A stretch of DNA of 64,000 bases from Micromonospora rifamycinica (GTDB lineage: Bacteria; Actinomycetota; Actinomycetes; Mycobacteriales; Micromonosporaceae): positions 1,984,001-2,048,000 of the forward strand of contig NZ_LT607752.1 of assembly GCF_900090265.1 (NCBI RefSeq), in the 5' to 3' direction. The translations under genes were made by a program, and so were the position numbers. Below, in pieces: positions 61,648-64,000 of this stretch; position 1 is the first letter of the stretch; every line of letters begins with the position of its first letter. Under the pieces are notes generated by a model. It did no database searches and was not told the origin of the DNA. It was given only the letters and a program-made list of their open reading frames with translations.

Positions 61648-62841
61648 TCAGAACGCTCTATGGTGCGCGACAGTAGACCTTGATCGACTGTCCTGCCGAC
61701 TCGTGGCCGGTACGGCCGGGCGGGTGACTGCCCCGTCGTGGATCCGTACCGGAACGACCTTGGTCGTCTTCCCTTTTCGGCCATCAAGGGTCGTCACGGT
61801 CAGACTTACCCGGTAGTCACCGTCGGCCGCGTACCGATGAGTGGGGGAGAGCCCTTCGAACGTCGTTCCGTCACCGAATTTCCACAACCGTGAGGCGAAT
61901 TCCACCCTGCCGGGGTCGAACGAGTAGTCATGGAAGGAGACGGTGTCCAGGGTGCTCGGATCGGTGGGGCTGTAGGAGAAATCCGCATTCGGGTTCGGCG
62001 TGACGTGGACGTCGAGTTCGGCCGGTCCCGTGCTCGGTTCGGTCGGGCAGCACCGCAGGTCGACCTGGAACAGGTAGGTCGTGCCGGCTTCCGCCCGGAA
62101 GGTGAACGGGACGTTGTACCGGTATGAGCAGCCCAGCAGGGTTAAATTCGTCAACGACGTCCCGCTGTAGCCGGCGACCGAGCCCCAGTAGCCCGCTGAA
62201 GCGGTGATGGAGCGGGTGACCGCGGGGGTGTACGAGTACCAGCGCGTCTGCTTCGCATCGAGGCAGGCGGTCGGTTCGCCGACCTCCATGCTCGCGGTGT
62301 CCAGATCCACCGCGCGTGAGAACGGCAACTTGTTGATCACCTTGGCGGCGGCGAAGCTGTCGTTCTTCGGCCGGTTGGTCCGCCTGAGGGAGAACGCCAG
62401 CTCACCGGCCTCCGCCTCGAAGTACGAGGTGACCATGAAGTGGTAGGTGGTGCCCGCGGTGGCCGTGAAGGTGATCCGGGAATCCGCGTCGCCGTAGCTT
62501 TCGTTGCAGGCTACGAGGTCCAGCGACCCGGAGGGGCCACTCCAGGCGGACAGGACCGTACTGTAGTCGCTCCCGAGGGTGCTCGCCTGGATCAGCGTGT
62601 CCTTGGTGGGAGTGAAAGTGAACCAGACGGACTGATACTCTCCGCATTCCCCGGGATCCGCCGGATCGGTGGTGGCGCTGCTGGTGTCCTGCGTTGTCTG
62701 GAAGGGCAGGCTGCCGACCGTCGTGGCGCTGGCGAATTCGTCGTTCGCGGGCTGGGCGAAGGCCGCTGTCGGCCGGACACCGACCAGCGCGGTCAGAATA
62801 GCCAAAACTAGGGAGAGTCTCAGTACCGCCGGTTTGATCAT
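61648..62841 (-). CDS. Secreted protein with two Cys-containing beta domains and a PKD domain
   Basis: 397 residues with a Sec signal peptide (MIKPAVLRLSLVLAILTALVG, cleaved near AFA-QP). Two similar domains start with NDEFASATTV and NDSFAAAKVI (pre-peptidase-like). A PKD domain follows (ADFSYSPTDPSTLDTVSF; WKFGDGTTFEG; HRYAADGDYRVSLTV). Extracellular binding role likely. Confidence 0.85.
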   Translation of the reverse strand: MIKPAVLRLSLVLAILTALVGVRPTAAFAQPANDEFASATTVGSLPFQTTQDTSSATTDPADPGECGEYQSVWFTFTPTKDTLIQASTLGSDYSTVLSAWSGPSGSLDLVACNESYGDADSRITFTATAGTTYHFMVTSYFEAEAGELAFSLRRTNRPKNDSFAAAKVINKLPFSRAVDLDTASMEVGEPTACLDAKQTRWYSYTPAVTRSITASAGYWGSVAGYSGTSLTNLTLLGCSYRYNVPFTFRAEAGTTYLFQVDLRCCPTEPSTGPAELDVHVTPNPNADFSYSPTDPSTLDTVSFHDYSFDPGRVEFASRLWKFGDGTTFEGLSPTHRYAADGDYRVSLTVTTLDGRKGKTTKVVPVRIHDGAVTRPAVPATSRQDSRSRSTVAHHRAF

Positions 62842-63390
62842 TGCGACTCCTTGCGGTAAGCGTCCGGTTTCGCTCCGTAGGCCGTGTCAGGTTAGCAGAG
62901 CGCATTGCCCGGAGTGATGATTCGTATCGCGGGGTACGTTTCATTCATGGTTCATTCCAGTTCGCATCCGATTGTGGATATGATGCGGCATTGCCTATGC
63001 ATCAGTGATGGTTCGCCACTCCGCCGAGATCGAGTAGGATCTCAACCCACCAATGTCTGCATTCTTTCGACGGTCGGCACTCGTGGGAAGCTGATGAGCG
63101 TCCTGATGCGGACGAACGGTGGGTGGCATTCGTCGTCGGCGTCGATGAAGGGGCGGATCGCACCTATCAGGTCGGCCGCGTCCAGGAGCCGGTGCACGTC
63201 AGATCGTGGGACACGCCGCGCACCTCGGCCGCCCCTCTCGCCCCGACCGCCGTACCGTCAGGCGGTGACGGCCGGATCACGGCCGGACCTCACCGGCATC
63301 CACCCACCCCGATGTTCGGGACCGGTCGGTTCTCCTGTCCAGACTCGGCGGTCGCCCTCCGACGTTCGCTCAACTCGATAGCATGCCCGC
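62842..63390. other. 549-bp lower-GC intergenic region
   Basis: The part near 62930-63090 is unusually AT-rich for this window. It should contain the promoter of the PKD protein. Open frames here (62905-63381, 63123-63596) have no start signals or family resemblance. I see no tRNA or clear structured RNA. Confidence 0.5.
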
Positions 63391-63828
63391 ATGTACGCGC
63401 TCTACGCCTGGGGAAACTTCATCGGCGAGGTCGGACTCGACCGGCGGCCGGCCTGGCTCGACCCGACCGTACTCCGCGGCGAACGACAGGTCGTCGACGA
63501 GAGCCTGATGATCGGCGACACCGACACGCTCCTGGTCGACGGCGCCGGCACGCTCTTCGAGATCGACGACGACGACAAGAATCTCGTGCCCGGTAGTGCA
63601 CTCATCGGCCGCGACCTCAGCGGTGTCACCTGGCGGGTCTCCCGCATCCGGGTAGCCACCGACGGCACCCGCGAGGACGCCCTGCGCATCGTCGCGGCCA
63701 TCGAGGAGGACGGCGACTTCTCCGAAGAACACGAGCGGCACGAGTACAACTCGGTCCCGGTCGGCGAGGTCGTCACCCTCTGGGAAGACGATCACGGACA
63801 GTGGACGATGGCCCTGGTCGAACTCTGA
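63391..63828 (+). CDS. Small acidic hypothetical protein
   Basis: 145 residues starting MYALYAWGNF. Acidic, soluble, no signal peptide. I do not recognise the family. The upstream RBS is weak. It ends near the start of the next gene and has typical coding composition. Confidence 0.6.
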   Translation: MYALYAWGNFIGEVGLDRRPAWLDPTVLRGERQVVDESLMIGDTDTLLVDGAGTLFEIDDDDKNLVPGSALIGRDLSGVTWRVSRIRVATDGTREDALRIVAAIEEDGDFSEEHERHEYNSVPVGEVVTLWEDDHGQWTMALVEL

Positions 63829-63921
63829 GACAGCCCGTGTCCGTCCGGGCCGACCGGTGCCGGGCGCATGGCCCCTTCGTCCAGAATGGAGCGGTAGTGC
63901 CCGCCGACGGGGAGGCCGGAC

Positions 63922-64000
63922 ATGGTGCACCGCACAGTCATCGACACGCAGCGACTACCGCCGGCGGAACGGTTCGGGATGTGGCTCGACCTGGTGGCCC
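63922..64000 (+). CDS. AraC-family regulator, N-terminal fragment (cut by window edge)
   Basis: 26 codons from ATG 63922 with RBS GGGGAGG. IDTQRLPPAERFGMWLDLVA resembles the start of AraC-type sensor domains of actinobacteria. The rest is outside the window. Confidence 0.5.
   Translation, partial: MVHRTVIDTQRLPPAERFGMWLDLVA

Noticed and set aside
62905..63596. Two overlapping plus-strand frames upstream of the small hypothetical gene
   Set aside because: No start signals or motifs; one overlaps the better supported gene in another frame.

Overview
High-GC actinomycete DNA. Modular type I PKS genes, Tat-type signal peptides, a giant RHS protein and codon use strongly favouring G/C at third positions suggest a Micromonosporaceae or related genome. 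That placement is an inference from style, not from a marker gene. The window holds two biosynthetic regions separated by a surface or competition locus.

Region 1 (1-27667) is a macrolide-type polyketide locus. Four overlapping or tightly spaced minus-strand genes run leftwards: a one-module PKS (KS-AT-KR-ACP), a final PKS module with thioesterase, a small SnoaL-like protein, and a giant PKS that leaves the window. The giant gene opens with a decarboxylating loading ketosynthase (active-site Cys replaced by Gln171) followed directly by an ACP; the expected acyltransferase is missing. Module 1 is KS-AT-DH-KR-ACP, module 2 is KS-AT-KR-ACP, and module 3 begins before the edge. Patches of modules 1, 2 and 3 are near-identical and written in a G/T-rich, C-poor codon dialect unlike the rest, which points to recent gene conversion or recombination. 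Divergently, four translationally coupled plus-strand genes encode the FkbK/J/I/H-type pathway for an oxygenated (hydroxy- or methoxymalonyl-ACP) extender. No FkbG-type O-methyltransferase is present. A RebM-like methyltransferase follows but carries an in-frame amber stop.

Region 2 (27925-41006) holds a Tat-exported esterase and a convergent operon: a 3244-residue RHS/YD-repeat protein with about 14 copies of a ~108-residue secreted repeat and a C-terminal nuclease-like toxin, a CdiI-like immunity protein, and a Tat/lipoprotein possibly of DyP-peroxidase type. A remnant of an aldo/keto reductase at 41229-41368 marks the junction with region 3.

Region 3 (41366-59945) looks like a cluster for a small peptide containing a guanidinylated 3,5-dihydroxyphenylglycine. 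It has dpgA, dpgB, dpgC and dpgD, a fold-type-I aminotransferase, P450 plus ferredoxin, two paralogous amidinotransferases, an ATP-grasp-like ligase, a FemAB/GNAT-like transferase, an asparagine synthetase, an MFS exporter, an O-methyltransferase, an unrecognised 445-residue protein and a split TPP-dependent 2-oxoacid decarboxylase. No NRPS is present. The gene set recalls pheganomycin/resorcinomycin-type pathways, but the decarboxylase, the second amidinotransferase and the FemAB-like gene suggest a different product. A perfect TGTGA-N6-TCACA palindrome lies between its two divergent halves.

Region 4 (60012-64000) contains a protein with a transposase-like (DUF4096-type) C-terminal domain, a secreted PKD-domain protein, a small hypothetical and the start of an AraC-type regulator.
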